64,000 nucleotides of DNA from Edaphobacillus lindanitolerans. Its GTDB lineage: Bacteria; Bacillota; Bacilli; Bacillales_A; Planococcaceae. Each line of letters begins with the position of its first letter. Within the stretch, counting starts at the first letter, position 1. Below, piece by piece: positions 54,656-63,903 of the stretch. The position numbers and the translations under genes are program-made. The DNA is taken from positions 868,001-932,000 of the forward strand of contig NZ_FTPL01000001.1 of NCBI RefSeq assembly GCF_900156305.1, read 5' to 3'. The notes under the pieces were generated by a model. It saw only the letters and a program-made list of their open reading frames with translations. It was not told the DNA's origin and searched no databases.

Positions 54656-55649
54656 CAGGTACGTCCTCCCTCTCTTTTATCCTCGCATGATGCCAGCATC
54701 TGACCTTCTGCCCGTTTGGCAACTCATCGAGCACCGGCGCTTCTTCGAGACACTTCTCTGTTGCAAATGAACACCTCGGTGCAAAGCGGCAGCCTTTTGG
54801 AACATTATCCAGTGCAGGCACAACCCCCTTGATCGTATGAAGCTTCTGTTCCCGGTCTCCATTGATTTTCGGGATGGACTGAAGCAATCCTCTCGTGTAG
54901 GGGTGACGGGGACTGTCAAACAAAGTATCGACATCCGCTTCTTCGATCACCTGTCCCAGGTACATGACTGCCACACGCGTACAAACTTCCGCGACAACGC
55001 CCAGGTCATGTGTGATCATGATGACCCCCATATTCAGTTCCTCTTTCAACTCGTTTATCACTTCCAGGATCTGCGCCTGAATGGTCACATCAAGTGCGGT
55101 CGTTGGCTCATCCGCAATAAGCAGACTCGGCTGGCAGGACAACGCCATGGCAATCATGACCCGTTGCCGCATCCCGCCTGAGATTTCATGAGGATATTCG
55201 TGAATCCGCTTTTCCGGTGAGGGAATCCCGGTAACCCGCAGCATTTCGACCGCTTTCTTCATCGCTTCCTTTTTGCTGAGTTTCTGGTGGACAACGATGG
55301 ATTCTGCAATTTGGTCACCAATTGTAAAGACGGGATTCAAGGAAGTCATCGCGTCTTGAAATATCATAGAAATTTCATTGCCGCGGATATCCAGCATTTT
55401 GCTTTCCGGAAGAGAGAGCAAATCCCTGCCCTTGTAGAGAATTTCTCCGCCATATTTTGTTGATTTCTCATTCAGAAGGCGCATGATCGATTCGGCGGTC
55501 ACGCTCTTTCCGCACCCCGACTCTCCGACAACGCCCAGGGTCTCTCCGTAGTCCACATTGAACGTCACGCCATCCACGGCTGTGATCGTTCCCTTTTCGG
55601 TAGAGAAACGGGTCTTCAATTCCTTGACTTCCAATAATGGATGGGACAT
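54636..55649 (-). CDS. oppD: Oligopeptide ABC transporter ATP-binding protein OppD
   Basis: The 337-aa ATPase (ATG 55649, AGGAGG upstream) has Walker [16 protein letters not shown], signature [15 protein letters not shown], Walker [14 protein letters not shown]-loop [12 protein letters not shown] and the C-terminal [15 protein letters not shown] extension of the DppD/OppD subfamily. Pairs with OppF as the motor of the importer. The ATG follows oppC by 45 nt. Confidence 0.93.
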   Translation of the reverse strand: MSHPLLEVKELKTRFSTEKGTITAVDGVTFNVDYGETLGVVGESGCGKSVTAESIMRLLNEKSTKYGGEILYKGRDLLSLPESKMLDIRGNEISMIFQDAMTSLNPVFTIGDQIAESIVVHQKLSKKEAMKKAVEMLRVTGIPSPEKRIHEYPHEISGGMRQRVMIAMALSCQPSLLIADEPTTALDVTIQAQILEVINELKEELNMGVIMITHDLGVVAEVCTRVAVMYLGQVIEEADVDTLFDSPRHPYTRGLLQSIPKINGDREQKLHTIKGVVPALDNVPKGCRFAPRCSFATEKCLEEAPVLDELPNGQKVRCWHHARIKEREDVPDAIEAT

Positions 55650-55694
55650 CGCACTAACCTCCTTTGGCAATGGACTCGGTCCGGTAAATCTGTT

Positions 55695-56603
55695 TTATTC
55701 CTTGATCGCTTTGTTTGAGTGAGGATCCAGCAGATCACGCAGGCCATCCCCGAACAGGTTCAATGCGAGCACGGCTAAAACGATGAATGCCCCCGGGAAT
55801 ACTGTCATCCACCATGCGTTGTAAATGACGATTTTCCCGTCAAACAGGATGTTGCCCCAGCTCGGGTCCGGTGCCGGCACGCCTGCGCCCAGGAAGCTGA
55901 GCGCCGCTTCCAAAATAATTGCAATGGCAAACACATAGGTGACCTGGACAATCAGCGGAGAGACGGTATTCGGTAAAATATGCCTCCATATAATCCTCCA
56001 GGAACTGGCCCCCTGAGCCCTCATTGCCTCGATATACGTCTGCTCCTTGATGACCAGTGCCGAGGAACGGACGATCCGGGCAACCACCGGGATTTTCGCA
56101 AGCGTCACGGCAATCACAACGTTGACCGGCTGAGGTCCCAGAACCGCCATGATCGCGATCGCCAGCAAAATATCCGGAAAAGCCATCAGGGCATCACTGA
56201 ATCTCATGAGAACGTGATCCAGGATCGAATAATAGGCCGCATAGAGGCCGATCACCATGCCAATGATCGCCGTCAGGACAGCCACCGACAGTCCGACGCC
56301 CATCGATACTTGAGCACCGCTTGCAACCCGGCTGAACAGGTCCCTGCCAAAGTTGTCCGTACCAAACCAATGCTCTGCAGTCGGACCTTGCAGCCGGTTT
56401 GCCGGGTCAATGTCGAGGGGCGAAAACTGGCTGATGAGCGGACCGGCAAAGGAGAACAGAGTCAGAAAGACCAGCATCGCCGTTCCGGTCACCAAGGTTT
56501 TGTTGGACACGAAGCGTTTGACCAAAAGCTTGCGCCGTTCCTTCTTGACATTCTTCTCCAGTAAAGAAAGTTCGTTGACTTGAGCGTCATTCGTAATGAC
56601 CAT
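55695..56603 (-). CDS. oppC: Oligopeptide ABC transporter permease OppC
   Basis: The 302-aa protein has an N-terminal OppC-type TM region (NKTLVTGTAMLVFLTLFSFAGPL), the EHWFGTDNFGRDLFSRVASGAQVSMGVGL family motif and six membrane segments in all. The EAA loop EAMRAQGASSWRIIWRHILPN contacts the ATPases. It follows oppB by 15 nt. Confidence 0.93.
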   Translation of the reverse strand: MVITNDAQVNELSLLEKNVKKERRKLLVKRFVSNKTLVTGTAMLVFLTLFSFAGPLISQFSPLDIDPANRLQGPTAEHWFGTDNFGRDLFSRVASGAQVSMGVGLSVAVLTAIIGMVIGLYAAYYSILDHVLMRFSDALMAFPDILLAIAIMAVLGPQPVNVVIAVTLAKIPVVARIVRSSALVIKEQTYIEAMRAQGASSWRIIWRHILPNTVSPLIVQVTYVFAIAIILEAALSFLGAGVPAPDPSWGNILFDGKIVIYNAWWMTVFPGAFIVLAVLALNLFGDGLRDLLDPHSNKAIKE

Positions 56604-56618
56604 AGTTTAGCCCTCCAT

Positions 56619-57569
56619 TCATTTCCGACTTAGCCGTACTCTCGGATCGACGAGGCCATAGAGGAGGTCAATGATCAGATTCAGGAACAGATAAGTCACG
56701 GCGATCATGAGAATCGTTCCCTGGATCACCGCATAGTCCCTGCGTGTGATCGCATTGATCACCAGCTGGCCCAGTCCCGGCAGGTTAAATACCGTCTCTG
56801 TTACGACGGCACCTGTGATCAAGGCGCCGAACGTCTCTCCCAAGATCGTCAGAATCGGGATCAATGCATTTCTGAATGCGTGTTTGTAGATGACCACCTT
56901 TTGCTTGAGACCTTTGGCTTTGGCGGTTTTGATAAAGTTCATGCTCAGGATATCGATCATGGACGAGCGGGTCATCCGCGCAATTACCGCGGCCTGGATG
57001 GCGCCCAATGAAATTGCAGGTAGAATAAGGAACTTCACATGTTGCCAGACACCTTCAGCCAATGAGGAATATCCGGCCACTGGCAGCCAGTTCAGCCGCA
57101 CACCGAAAACCAGCATCAGGAGAAGGGCCAAAAGAAAACTGGGAATCGACATTCCGAGCATTGCAATGATCATGAACGTCCGATCAACCCCGGTTCCCCG
57201 CTTCCTCGCTGCCAATACGCCGATCGGAATTGCAATCAGGATGGAAAAACCTTGAGCGAGCAGAGCAAGGGAAAGGGTCGGTCCCAAATGACTGACGAAA
57301 GCATCCATGACCGGTACGTTCATGTAAAGGGAATCTCCGAGATTGCCCCGGGCAACGTCTGTGAACCAGTTGAAAAATTGCTCGTAGATCGGGAGATTTA
57401 ACCCCATATTGTCCCGGAGGGCCGCCACTTCTTCAGGGGTTGCCTCAGGCCCCAGCATGACAGCAGCAGGGTCACCCGGAATCATGTGGATCAGAAAGAA
57501 AACAAACATTGCAACGATGAGGAGAACCGGAATCATCGATAGTAAACGCTTGATAATATACGCCTTCAA
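56619..57569 (-). CDS. oppB: Oligopeptide ABC transporter permease OppB
   Basis: The protein (316 aa from TTG 57569, GGGGAG 5 nt upstream; the frame opens at 57641) has the OppB features: KRLLSMIPVLLIVAMFVFFLIHMIPGDPA at the N terminus and the EAA loop AKAKGLKQKVVIYKHAFRNAL, with GLGQLVINAITRRDYAVIQG near the end. Six membrane segments. It lies after the attenuator-like hairpin at 57642-57703. Confidence 0.92.
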   Translation of the reverse strand: MKAYIIKRLLSMIPVLLIVAMFVFFLIHMIPGDPAAVMLGPEATPEEVAALRDNMGLNLPIYEQFFNWFTDVARGNLGDSLYMNVPVMDAFVSHLGPTLSLALLAQGFSILIAIPIGVLAARKRGTGVDRTFMIIAMLGMSIPSFLLALLLMLVFGVRLNWLPVAGYSSLAEGVWQHVKFLILPAISLGAIQAAVIARMTRSSMIDILSMNFIKTAKAKGLKQKVVIYKHAFRNALIPILTILGETFGALITGAVVTETVFNLPGLGQLVINAITRRDYAVIQGTILMIAVTYLFLNLIIDLLYGLVDPRVRLSRK

Positions 57570-57641
57570 AGTTACTCCCCTCTTCCAGGTATAAAGTCGG
57601 CAGGATGAAAGGACTTCCGGCAGAACACACAATGCCAACAT

Positions 57642-57703
57642 GAAAAAGGAAAAGACAAGGACTAGTCTCCTGTTCAGGAGAGTTCAAAATGGGTCCTTGT
57701 CTT
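57642..57703 (-). terminator. Intra-operon hairpin between oppA and oppB
   Basis: AAGACAAGGAC and GTCCTTGTCTT arms (57652-57662, 57693-57703) enclose an inner hairpin (TCTCCTG/CAGGAGA) and are followed by a T-rich stretch on the minus strand. It lies about 60 nt after the oppA stop, and 70 nt before oppB. Partial termination giving more binding protein than permease is typical of Opp operons. Confidence 0.75.
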
Positions 57704-57762
57704 CTGCCTCATTCCGTGACAAACCGGCCAATTATCCAATCATGAATTCTGCCTCTCTCAAC

Positions 57763-59340
57763 TTACTTATTGATGGACACGTTCCAGAAGTTCGGGCCGG
57801 ACAGATTGGTGTAACCTTTAAGATCTTTAGAGTATCCGGACACCCGGGAATTCTTCCCTGTGTTGATGATCGGGAGGTATTCCCACATTTCCTCCTGCAA
57901 TTGTGCGTACAGATCATGGGCTTCTTCCTGTGAAGCGGCAGCATTGATCTCATCCAGAAGACGGTCTATTTCAGGGTCTTCCGTCCATCCCGGCCACTGT
58001 GTCCCTGAATCCAGGAATACATACTGATGTGGGGTGAACGAAGTGGAGAACCCTGTATAGAAGATGTCGTAGGCAGACGGATCATCCCTCCGCTCCAGCA
58101 ATGTCGGCCAGTCATACACGTCAAGCTTCACGTTCATCCCGGCCTTTTCAAGCATTTGCTGGGTTGCAACGGCCGCATTATAGTGGTGTTCATAGTCCCG
58201 GCTTGTCAGAATAACGACTTCTTCGCCGTTATAGCCTGCTTCAGCCAACAACTGTTTTGCTTTTTCCGGATCTTTCGGGTTGTAGTTTTCCTTGCCGGCA
58301 TCTGTATACCAGTCGGTCTGGCTTTCGAGGAAGAGGCTTGGATCAAGCTCATAGTAATCTTTGCCGGTAAACGCTGAGCTCATGATCACGTCCATATCAA
58401 GAGCATTGTTAACGGCCTGCCGTGCCTTGACATCCTTGAAGAGCCCTTCTTTTTTGTTGAACACCAATCCTTCAATTCCGTACGGCCATACATCCACTTC
58501 AACCTGCGGATTATTTTCAACTTGCGGGATTGAGTCATAGTTGAGCATATGAGCAAATTGGTATTGTCCGCTGATCAGTCCATTTACCCGGGTGGAAGCA
58601 TCCGGCACAAAGCGCCAGTTGATCTCATCAACCAAAGCTTCCTTTTTCCCTCCAAGACCATTTGCCTCGTCCTCATCCTGGGCATAGTCCTCGAACTTCT
58701 TGAACTTGATCATTTCATCTTGCTTCCACTCGACGAATTCAAACGGCCCAGTACCGATGTACTCTTTTGCTCCGGTTGCCTCTGCGCTCTCGGCTACTTC
58801 TTTCGGCATGACGGCAGCAAGGTTGCCCACGTCCGCCAGGAAGTGCATAACAAGCGAGGACGGCTGGGACATATTCAGTTCAACCGTGTAGTCGTCCACA
58901 GCGATCCATTCATGTTCGCCGAGTTCCGGCTTGTTCTCACTCCACTTCACCATGGAGGCGACCACATCTTCTGAAGTCATCTCTTTTCCGTTATGGAACG
59001 GAACACCTTCACGAAGCTTAAAAGTGACTTTCTTATTGTCTTCACTGACTTCGAATGAGTCTGCCAATTGCGGGATCACCTCGTAATTGTCGTTGATCGT
59101 TACGAGGCCTTCATAAATGACCTTGGCAGCATCGCGCGTCGCTTCAGCGGTGGTGCCATGGGGATCCAGCGATTGCGGCTGTGTCGGGTACGCGACCTCC
59201 AGTGTCCCTCCGGTTTGCACTGCTTTATCTGCCCCCGAGGATTCAGGCGACTCGGCATCATTCTTTGAACAGGCAGATAATGCGAGAACAGCCGCCATGA
59301 CCAGCAATCCCACTCCTCTTTTTCTGAACTTCACTTCCAT
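57763..59340 (-). CDS. oppA: Oligopeptide ABC transporter substrate-binding lipoprotein OppA
   Basis: The 525-aa SBP_bac_5 protein has a lipoprotein signal (GLLVMAAVLALSAC), then LEVAYPTQPQSLDPHGTTAEAT, LADSFEVSEDNKKVTFKLREGVPFHNGKEMTSEDV, and the characteristic GTGPFEFVEWKQDEMIKF. Such proteins bind peptides, nickel or other solutes at the outer membrane face. First gene of oppA-B-C-D-F-racemase. The operator at 59398-59427 lies 58 nt upstream, facing the RpiR gene. Confidence 0.93.
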   Translation of the reverse strand: MEVKFRKRGVGLLVMAAVLALSACSKNDAESPESSGADKAVQTGGTLEVAYPTQPQSLDPHGTTAEATRDAAKVIYEGLVTINDNYEVIPQLADSFEVSEDNKKVTFKLREGVPFHNGKEMTSEDVVASMVKWSENKPELGEHEWIAVDDYTVELNMSQPSSLVMHFLADVGNLAAVMPKEVAESAEATGAKEYIGTGPFEFVEWKQDEMIKFKKFEDYAQDEDEANGLGGKKEALVDEINWRFVPDASTRVNGLISGQYQFAHMLNYDSIPQVENNPQVEVDVWPYGIEGLVFNKKEGLFKDVKARQAVNNALDMDVIMSSAFTGKDYYELDPSLFLESQTDWYTDAGKENYNPKDPEKAKQLLAEAGYNGEEVVILTSRDYEHHYNAAVATQQMLEKAGMNVKLDVYDWPTLLERRDDPSAYDIFYTGFSTSFTPHQYVFLDSGTQWPGWTEDPEIDRLLDEINAAASQEEAHDLYAQLQEEMWEYLPIINTGKNSRVSGYSKDLKGYTNLSGPNFWNVSINK

Positions 59341-59397
59341 TCCACCCCTTATGTTTTAGTTGGCAATACACACTCTAGTCTGAATATTACCACTTGT

Positions 59398-59427
59398 AAT
59401 GAATTATAGTGAAGCGTATAATTCATT
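59398..59427. promoter_or_regulatory. Operator dyad between oppA and the RpiR gene
   Basis: Perfect 11-nt arms (AATGAATTATA and TATAATTCATT) with an 8-nt spacer lie in the 126-bp divergent region between oppA and the second RpiR gene. A dimeric regulator binding site is the simplest reading, with RpiR controlling both directions. Confidence 0.65.
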
Positions 59428-59466
59428 TCAAGGTCAAATGTTGCAAAAACTTTAAAAGGTGATTCA

Positions 59467-60306
59467 ATGACTCCGGAATATATTACTAGAACAGAAAAAG
59501 TATTTCCTTCTTTAACCAAAGGAATGAAAAAAGTAGCCGAGGCTCTCCTGCACGATCCGTACTCTTTTGTAATCCACCCTGCGAAACAAATCGGGAGTAT
59601 CACGGGTGTCAGCGAGACGATGGTCATCAGATTTTGCAAAGCGCTTGGATACGATGGATTCAGCCAATTGCAGGAAACATTAAAGCAAGAAATGCTAAAG
59701 TTTGATTCACCTATACCTCTGGATGATTACGTACCCACCCCATTTACAACCAACATCCGGGGTGATCTTGATTTGATCGAGTCCAATCTTCAACAACTCA
59801 ATACGAGTGAATTATCGTCGGTCGTTGAGCGAATCATCAAAAGCGAGCGCGTCATCGTTGTCGGCTACTACCAATCCAACGCTTTCGCATACTGGTTGTT
59901 TTTCAATCTCAACTACATTACAGGGAACGCTCATCTCTATCGCCCGGAAACCGATGCCCGCCTCCTGGATCTGACTCCGCCTAATTCCTGCGTCATCGTA
60001 TTTTCGTTTTACCGGTATGCCATGGATACGATCCGGTTTGTCAAAGAGGCGAAGAACAAAGGAATCACCGTCATCGTGATCACCGATTCCCACGTTTCTC
60101 CTGTGGTTCAGTATGCAGACCATATTGTGTTGATCCGCCTGGGACGGGCCTCTCTTCTCAGAAAAGGGCCCGTCACATTATCGGTCATCAATTCCATCTT
60201 GGCGGAAGCCGCCAACCAGATTGAAGAGAAAGGCGTCACGCCGGCTTCTTATAAATATTTCATCAAAGACGGGGAGGAAAAAAATGACCATTACGACTTC
60301 GATTAA
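59467..60306 (+). CDS. MurR/RpiR-family regulator (second copy)
   Basis: The 279-aa protein has the HTH_6 domain (about 1-75; HPAKQIGSITGVSETMVIRFCKALGYDGF) and the SIS domain (about 110-245; VVGYYQSNAFAYWLFFNL, FSFYRYAMDTIRFVKEAKNKGITVIVITDSHVSPV). AAGGTG precedes the ATG by about 5 nt. Its stop lies 23 nt inside the M20 gene, so they are co-translated. It resembles the RpiR protein at 31765-32562 in length and motif wording. It likely regulates the divergent opp/racemase operon. Confidence 0.9.
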   Translation: MTPEYITRTEKVFPSLTKGMKKVAEALLHDPYSFVIHPAKQIGSITGVSETMVIRFCKALGYDGFSQLQETLKQEMLKFDSPIPLDDYVPTPFTTNIRGDLDLIESNLQQLNTSELSSVVERIIKSERVIVVGYYQSNAFAYWLFFNLNYITGNAHLYRPETDARLLDLTPPNSCVIVFSFYRYAMDTIRFVKEAKNKGITVIVITDSHVSPVVQYADHIVLIRLGRASLLRKGPVTLSVINSILAEAANQIEEKGVTPASYKYFIKDGEEKNDHYDFD

Positions 60307-61417
60307 GGAGCAAGTAGAAGAGGCCTTCAGTTATTTGCATGAAAATCCGGAGATCAGTTGGGAGGAAGTGAACACAACACAATTTATCCGGGAAATCCTC
60401 GAAGAGAATGACTGCGAGACCATCACATTTGATGATTGCACAGGCGTGATCGGGAAGTATGGGGATTTTGATAAGGGTTTGCCCATAGTCGCCGTAAGGG
60501 CGGATATGGATGCACTTTGGCAGGAAGTGGACGGATCTTTCCGTGCGAATCATTCGTGCGGTCATGATGCCCATATGGCCATGGTGCTCGGGGTGCTTTG
60601 GAGACTGCAGAATGAGCCTCACCTGAAAGAGCAAATTGCAGTTAAATTCATATTCCAGCCTGCTGAAGAAAAAGTTGCTGGCGCATTGAAATTTGTTGAA
60701 AAGGGTGTCACCGAAGATGTTGATTATCTGTTCGGAATTCATCTCCGGCCCGAGCAGGAAACAAGAACGGGACATGCAACTCCGGCCATCGTCCACGGTG
60801 CGACAAAAATGTATCAAGCCAAAATTACAGGCCACGATGCCCACGGTGCCCGGCCGCACCAAAACATCAACGCGATTGAAGTCGCAGCACAGATAATAGC
60901 TATGATCCAGCAGATCCATCTAGATCCCCGCATACCGCATTCCGTGAAGATGACCCAGCTCCAATCCGGCGGAAAAAATGTGAATATCATTCCCGGGAAC
61001 GCAACATTCTCCCTGGATCTGAGGGCCCAGACCAACGAACTGATGGACGAACTCACCGCAAGGGTGGAAGGCATCCTTGATTCGATCAAGAATCTAAATG
61101 GAGCCAATATCCAGATTACAAATACATGCGGAGTTGTCGCGGCAGAGAATCATCAAGAGGCGATCGATATAATGCAGCAGTCGATCGCTGATGTACTCGG
61201 TCCCGAAAATGTTGATCCGCCGCTCTTAACGCCCGGAGGAGACGACTTCCATTATTACTCTGTGAATAATCCAAACCTGAAAGCGACAATGGTCGGTCTC
61301 GGTTGTGGACTCGGGCCCGGTCTCCATCATCCGAAAATGACCTTCAATCAAGAAGCCTTAATCAACGGAGCCGATATCCTCTACCGCTCCATCCTAAATG
61401 CTTATAACATCGACTGA
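60284..61417 (+). CDS. M20-family amidohydrolase / N-acyl-amino-acid hydrolase (second copy)
   Basis: The 377-aa protein (ATG 60284, GGAGG upstream; the frame opens at 60221) has RADMDALWQEVDGSFRANHSCGHDAHMAMVLG, FQPAEEKVAGA, GHDAHGARPH and TPGGDDFHYYSVNNPNLKATMVGLGCGLGPGLHHPKM, and has the same length as the first copy. Cytoplasmic. It is expressed with RpiR and divergent from opp and the racemase-like gene, completing the second racemase/M20 set. Confidence 0.9.
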   Translation: MTITTSIKEQVEEAFSYLHENPEISWEEVNTTQFIREILEENDCETITFDDCTGVIGKYGDFDKGLPIVAVRADMDALWQEVDGSFRANHSCGHDAHMAMVLGVLWRLQNEPHLKEQIAVKFIFQPAEEKVAGALKFVEKGVTEDVDYLFGIHLRPEQETRTGHATPAIVHGATKMYQAKITGHDAHGARPHQNINAIEVAAQIIAMIQQIHLDPRIPHSVKMTQLQSGGKNVNIIPGNATFSLDLRAQTNELMDELTARVEGILDSIKNLNGANIQITNTCGVVAAENHQEAIDIMQQSIADVLGPENVDPPLLTPGGDDFHYYSVNNPNLKATMVGLGCGLGPGLHHPKMTFNQEALINGADILYRSILNAYNID

Positions 61418-61444
61418 TTTCCAGTTTTCGGTTTACGGCATTTT

Positions 61445-61476
61445 AAAGCCCCCCAGTCTGCGACCGGGGGGCTTTT
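61445..61476 (+). terminator. Terminator of the RpiR/M20 operon
   Basis: AAAGCCCCCC and GGGGGGCTTTT arms around a 10-12-nt loop, 28 nt after the M20 stop codon. Confidence 0.85.
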
Positions 61477-61522
61477 CATCAGCTATGCAATTAGATTTGC
61501 CTCTTGAATTTCCGGGTTCCAT

Positions 61523-62149
61523 TCACTTTCCCCGTTGTCCTGCCACTCCATATCGCCCCATCAATCCATCCAAAAACAGCTCAATAAATTCCTTGCTCTC
61601 TTTCTGCAGATCAAATGTATCGCCGAATGCATGCCAGTCATAAAGAGTGCCGCGCATGCAACGGGTGATGAGCCAGGTGAGCTGGCGGGGATCCGCATCC
61701 CGGCGTAGTTCGCCTCTTTCGATCGCTTCCCCGATAAGTCCCCGGACGATCCGGTACAGGCTGCGCTCCGAGTTGGAGAAGAAGTTTTCATCCGTCTCGT
61801 TCAGACCGCTGATATAGACCGTCCTCATCAAGTCCTTGCCGAGTACATGTTCCAGATAGTTCATCTGTCCTTCAAACAATAGAAGGACTTTCTCTTTAAA
61901 TGACCGGTCTTCAGGAATCTGTCCGACATACTCTTCATAGAAATGATCAATCTCTTTGAATTTCTCAATGAAAATCCCGTATTTGGATTTAAAGTGACCG
62001 TAGAATGCCCCTTTGGAGCTGTTGCTCTTCTGCACGATTTCATCGACACTGACCTGGTCGAATCCCTTTTCCTTGAAAAGCTCCAATGCCGTCTCAAACA
62101 GGCGCTGTTTGGTCTGTTCCGCTTGGCTTTGCCGGTTCCCGTTGACCAT
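61523..62149 (-). CDS. TetR-family transcriptional regulator
   Basis: The 208-aa protein has an N-terminal TetR helix-turn-helix (about 10-60; TALELFKEKGFDQVSVDEIVQKSNSSKGAFYGHFKSK) and a helical C-terminal ligand domain that includes one of the common acyl-CoA-responsive TetR layouts. It starts at ATG 62149 and is divergent from the acyl-CoA ligase gene, with a dyad operator in between. Repression relieved by an acyl-CoA is the likely logic; the ligand is not known. Confidence 0.87.
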   Translation of the reverse strand: MVNGNRQSQAEQTKQRLFETALELFKEKGFDQVSVDEIVQKSNSSKGAFYGHFKSKYGIFIEKFKEIDHFYEEYVGQIPEDRSFKEKVLLLFEGQMNYLEHVLGKDLMRTVYISGLNETDENFFSNSERSLYRIVRGLIGEAIERGELRRDADPRQLTWLITRCMRGTLYDWHAFGDTFDLQKESKEFIELFLDGLMGRYGVAGQRGK

Positions 62150-62224
62150 TTCTCCACTCTCCGTTCTTTCTTATGCGGATTATTCAAAATATTATTGACA
62201 TCGTTTTTGAATTCTGATTATATA

Positions 62225-62251
62225 TAGACTATAGTCTAAGACTGCGGTCTA
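62225..62251. promoter_or_regulatory. TetR operator: TAGACTATAGTCTA plus a second AGAC/GTCT half-site pair
   Basis: A perfect 14-bp palindrome (62225-62238) is followed by AGAC-N4-GTCT (62239-62250) in the 151-bp divergent region between the TetR gene and the acyl-CoA ligase gene. Paired AGAC/GTCT palindromes are typical of TetR-family operators. Confidence 0.65.
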
Positions 62252-62270
62252 TGGAAGATTTTCGCATGAT

Positions 62271-62284
62271 TGAAAGCGCTTTAT
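62271..62284. promoter_or_regulatory. cre-like site upstream of the acyl-CoA ligase gene
   Basis: TGAAAGCGCTTTAT matches 12 of 14 positions of TGNAANCGNWNNCA, with only the final CA as AT. It lies 17-30 bp before the ATG at 62301, directly ahead of the AGGAGGT site. Confidence 0.55.
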
Positions 62285-62300
62285 TTTAGGAGGTCAGTAG

Positions 62301-63857
62301 ATGGACATCATCGGAAACCGAACGTTGCCTCAGGTGTTGCGTGAACAGGCCGGGCGTTATCCGGAGAAGGCATTCATTGTTTTTGAAGACGCAACAGGCA
62401 TTCGGATCACCAAAACCTATGCTGAATTTTTTTCTGACGTGATCAGCTTCAGCCGCTCGCTTTTCAATCTCGGCATTCGAAAAGGCGACCATTTCACAGT
62501 TCATCTGCCGAACAATCCGGAATTCCTGGCCATCTGGTTCGCGGCCGCAGAGCTGGGGGCGGTCATGGTGCCGACCAATATCCTGTCCACGGCAGACGAG
62601 ATGAAATACCTGATTACACACTCAGACTCCGTCCTTCTGATCACAGAAGAGGAACACTTGGCGAAATTCGACACGATCAAAAATGAAATACCGGCTGTGC
62701 GGCATACGATCGTTACCCGCTCAAAAGGCCCCGACCACACACTCAGCTTTGAACAGCTCGTCCTTGAAGGACGGGATTTGCATATGCCTCTTCCGGAAGT
62801 CCATCCGGAAGACGTGGTCGGCATGCTTTACACATCCGGGACGACTTCCAGGCCAAAAGGCGTCCAGGTCACAAACGCAAACTATATTTTCACCGGGGAG
62901 CTGATGTCCAAGACTATCGGTCTGACGCCGGAGGACCGGACGTTCACCGTTCTTCCGATGTTCCACGGCAACGCTCAGTACTATACGTGCATGCCTGCGC
63001 TCATTGCCGGCGGAAGCATCGCCCTGACGGAACGGTTCAGCGCCTCCCGTTACTTCAAGCAGGCCAAGGCACTCGGCGGGACGGTCGGCTCCCTATTCGC
63101 CGCCCCGATCCGCATGATTTTGTCAAAGGACTATGATCCTGCAGACAGGGACAATCCGCTTCGCCTCATCCTGTTTGCCCAGTCAGTCGGCCGGCAGGAA
63201 CTCGATGAGTTCGAATCCCGGTATGACACCCGCCTTTATCAGCTTTATGGAATGACCGAGACCGTGGGCATCCCTCTCATGAACCAGCCTTATTCCATGC
63301 CCAATAATTTGAGCATCGGCCGGCCCACACTCGGCTATGAAGTGAAGCTGATTGATGAAGCAGGCAAGGAAGTTCAGGAAGGGAGCGCCGGACAGATTGC
63401 GGTAAAGGGCACCCCGGGGCGGACAATCATGAAAGGGTATTTCAAAAATCCGGAGGCGACCGAAGCGGCCGTCCGGGATGGTTGGTTGATGACCGGCGAC
63501 AACGCCAGGCTCGGGGATGACGGCAACTTCTATTTTGTGGACCGGCTGAAAGACATGATCAAACGATCCGGGGAAAACGTGGCTGCGGGAGAGGTCGAGA
63601 GTGTGCTCACCGATCATGCGGCTGTGTACGAAGCAGCCGTTGTCGGTGTACCGGACCCGATCAAAGACGAGTCCATCAAGGCATTCGTCATCCTGCACGC
63701 CGGAGCTGAAGCCACTTCCGGGGAATTGATCGCGTTTTGCCGGGAGCGGCTCGCCAACTTCAAAGTGCCGGACACAATCGATATCGTGGAGGACTTCCCC
63801 CGAACTGCGGTCGGCAAAATTCAAAAACACCTGATCCGACAATCCGTGCTGCAATGA
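62301..63857 (+). CDS. Acyl-CoA ligase (AMP-forming; carnitine/crotonobetaine- or fatty-acid-CoA ligase type)
   Basis: The 518-aa ANL enzyme has the P-loop-like [19 protein letters not shown] (about residue 176), the [10 protein letters not shown] adenine-binding region, [13 protein letters not shown], the [36 protein letters not shown] hinge and aspartate, and a C-terminal catalytic Lys in [11 protein letters not shown]. The start has AGGAGGT 7 nt upstream. It is divergent from the TetR regulator, which likely represses it, and is followed by an MHS-family transporter gene. The substrate is an organic acid not decidable from sequence. Confidence 0.9.
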   Translation: MDIIGNRTLPQVLREQAGRYPEKAFIVFEDATGIRITKTYAEFFSDVISFSRSLFNLGIRKGDHFTVHLPNNPEFLAIWFAAAELGAVMVPTNILSTADEMKYLITHSDSVLLITEEEHLAKFDTIKNEIPAVRHTIVTRSKGPDHTLSFEQLVLEGRDLHMPLPEVHPEDVVGMLYTSGTTSRPKGVQVTNANYIFTGELMSKTIGLTPEDRTFTVLPMFHGNAQYYTCMPALIAGGSIALTERFSASRYFKQAKALGGTVGSLFAAPIRMILSKDYDPADRDNPLRLILFAQSVGRQELDEFESRYDTRLYQLYGMTETVGIPLMNQPYSMPNNLSIGRPTLGYEVKLIDEAGKEVQEGSAGQIAVKGTPGRTIMKGYFKNPEATEAAVRDGWLMTGDNARLGDDGNFYFVDRLKDMIKRSGENVAAGEVESVLTDHAAVYEAAVVGVPDPIKDESIKAFVILHAGAEATSGELIAFCRERLANFKVPDTIDIVEDFPRTAVGKIQKHLIRQSVLQ

Positions 63858-63903
63858 ACAATCCGGCGCCACCCTATCCCATACAAAGGAAGAAGGAGAG
63901 CTT

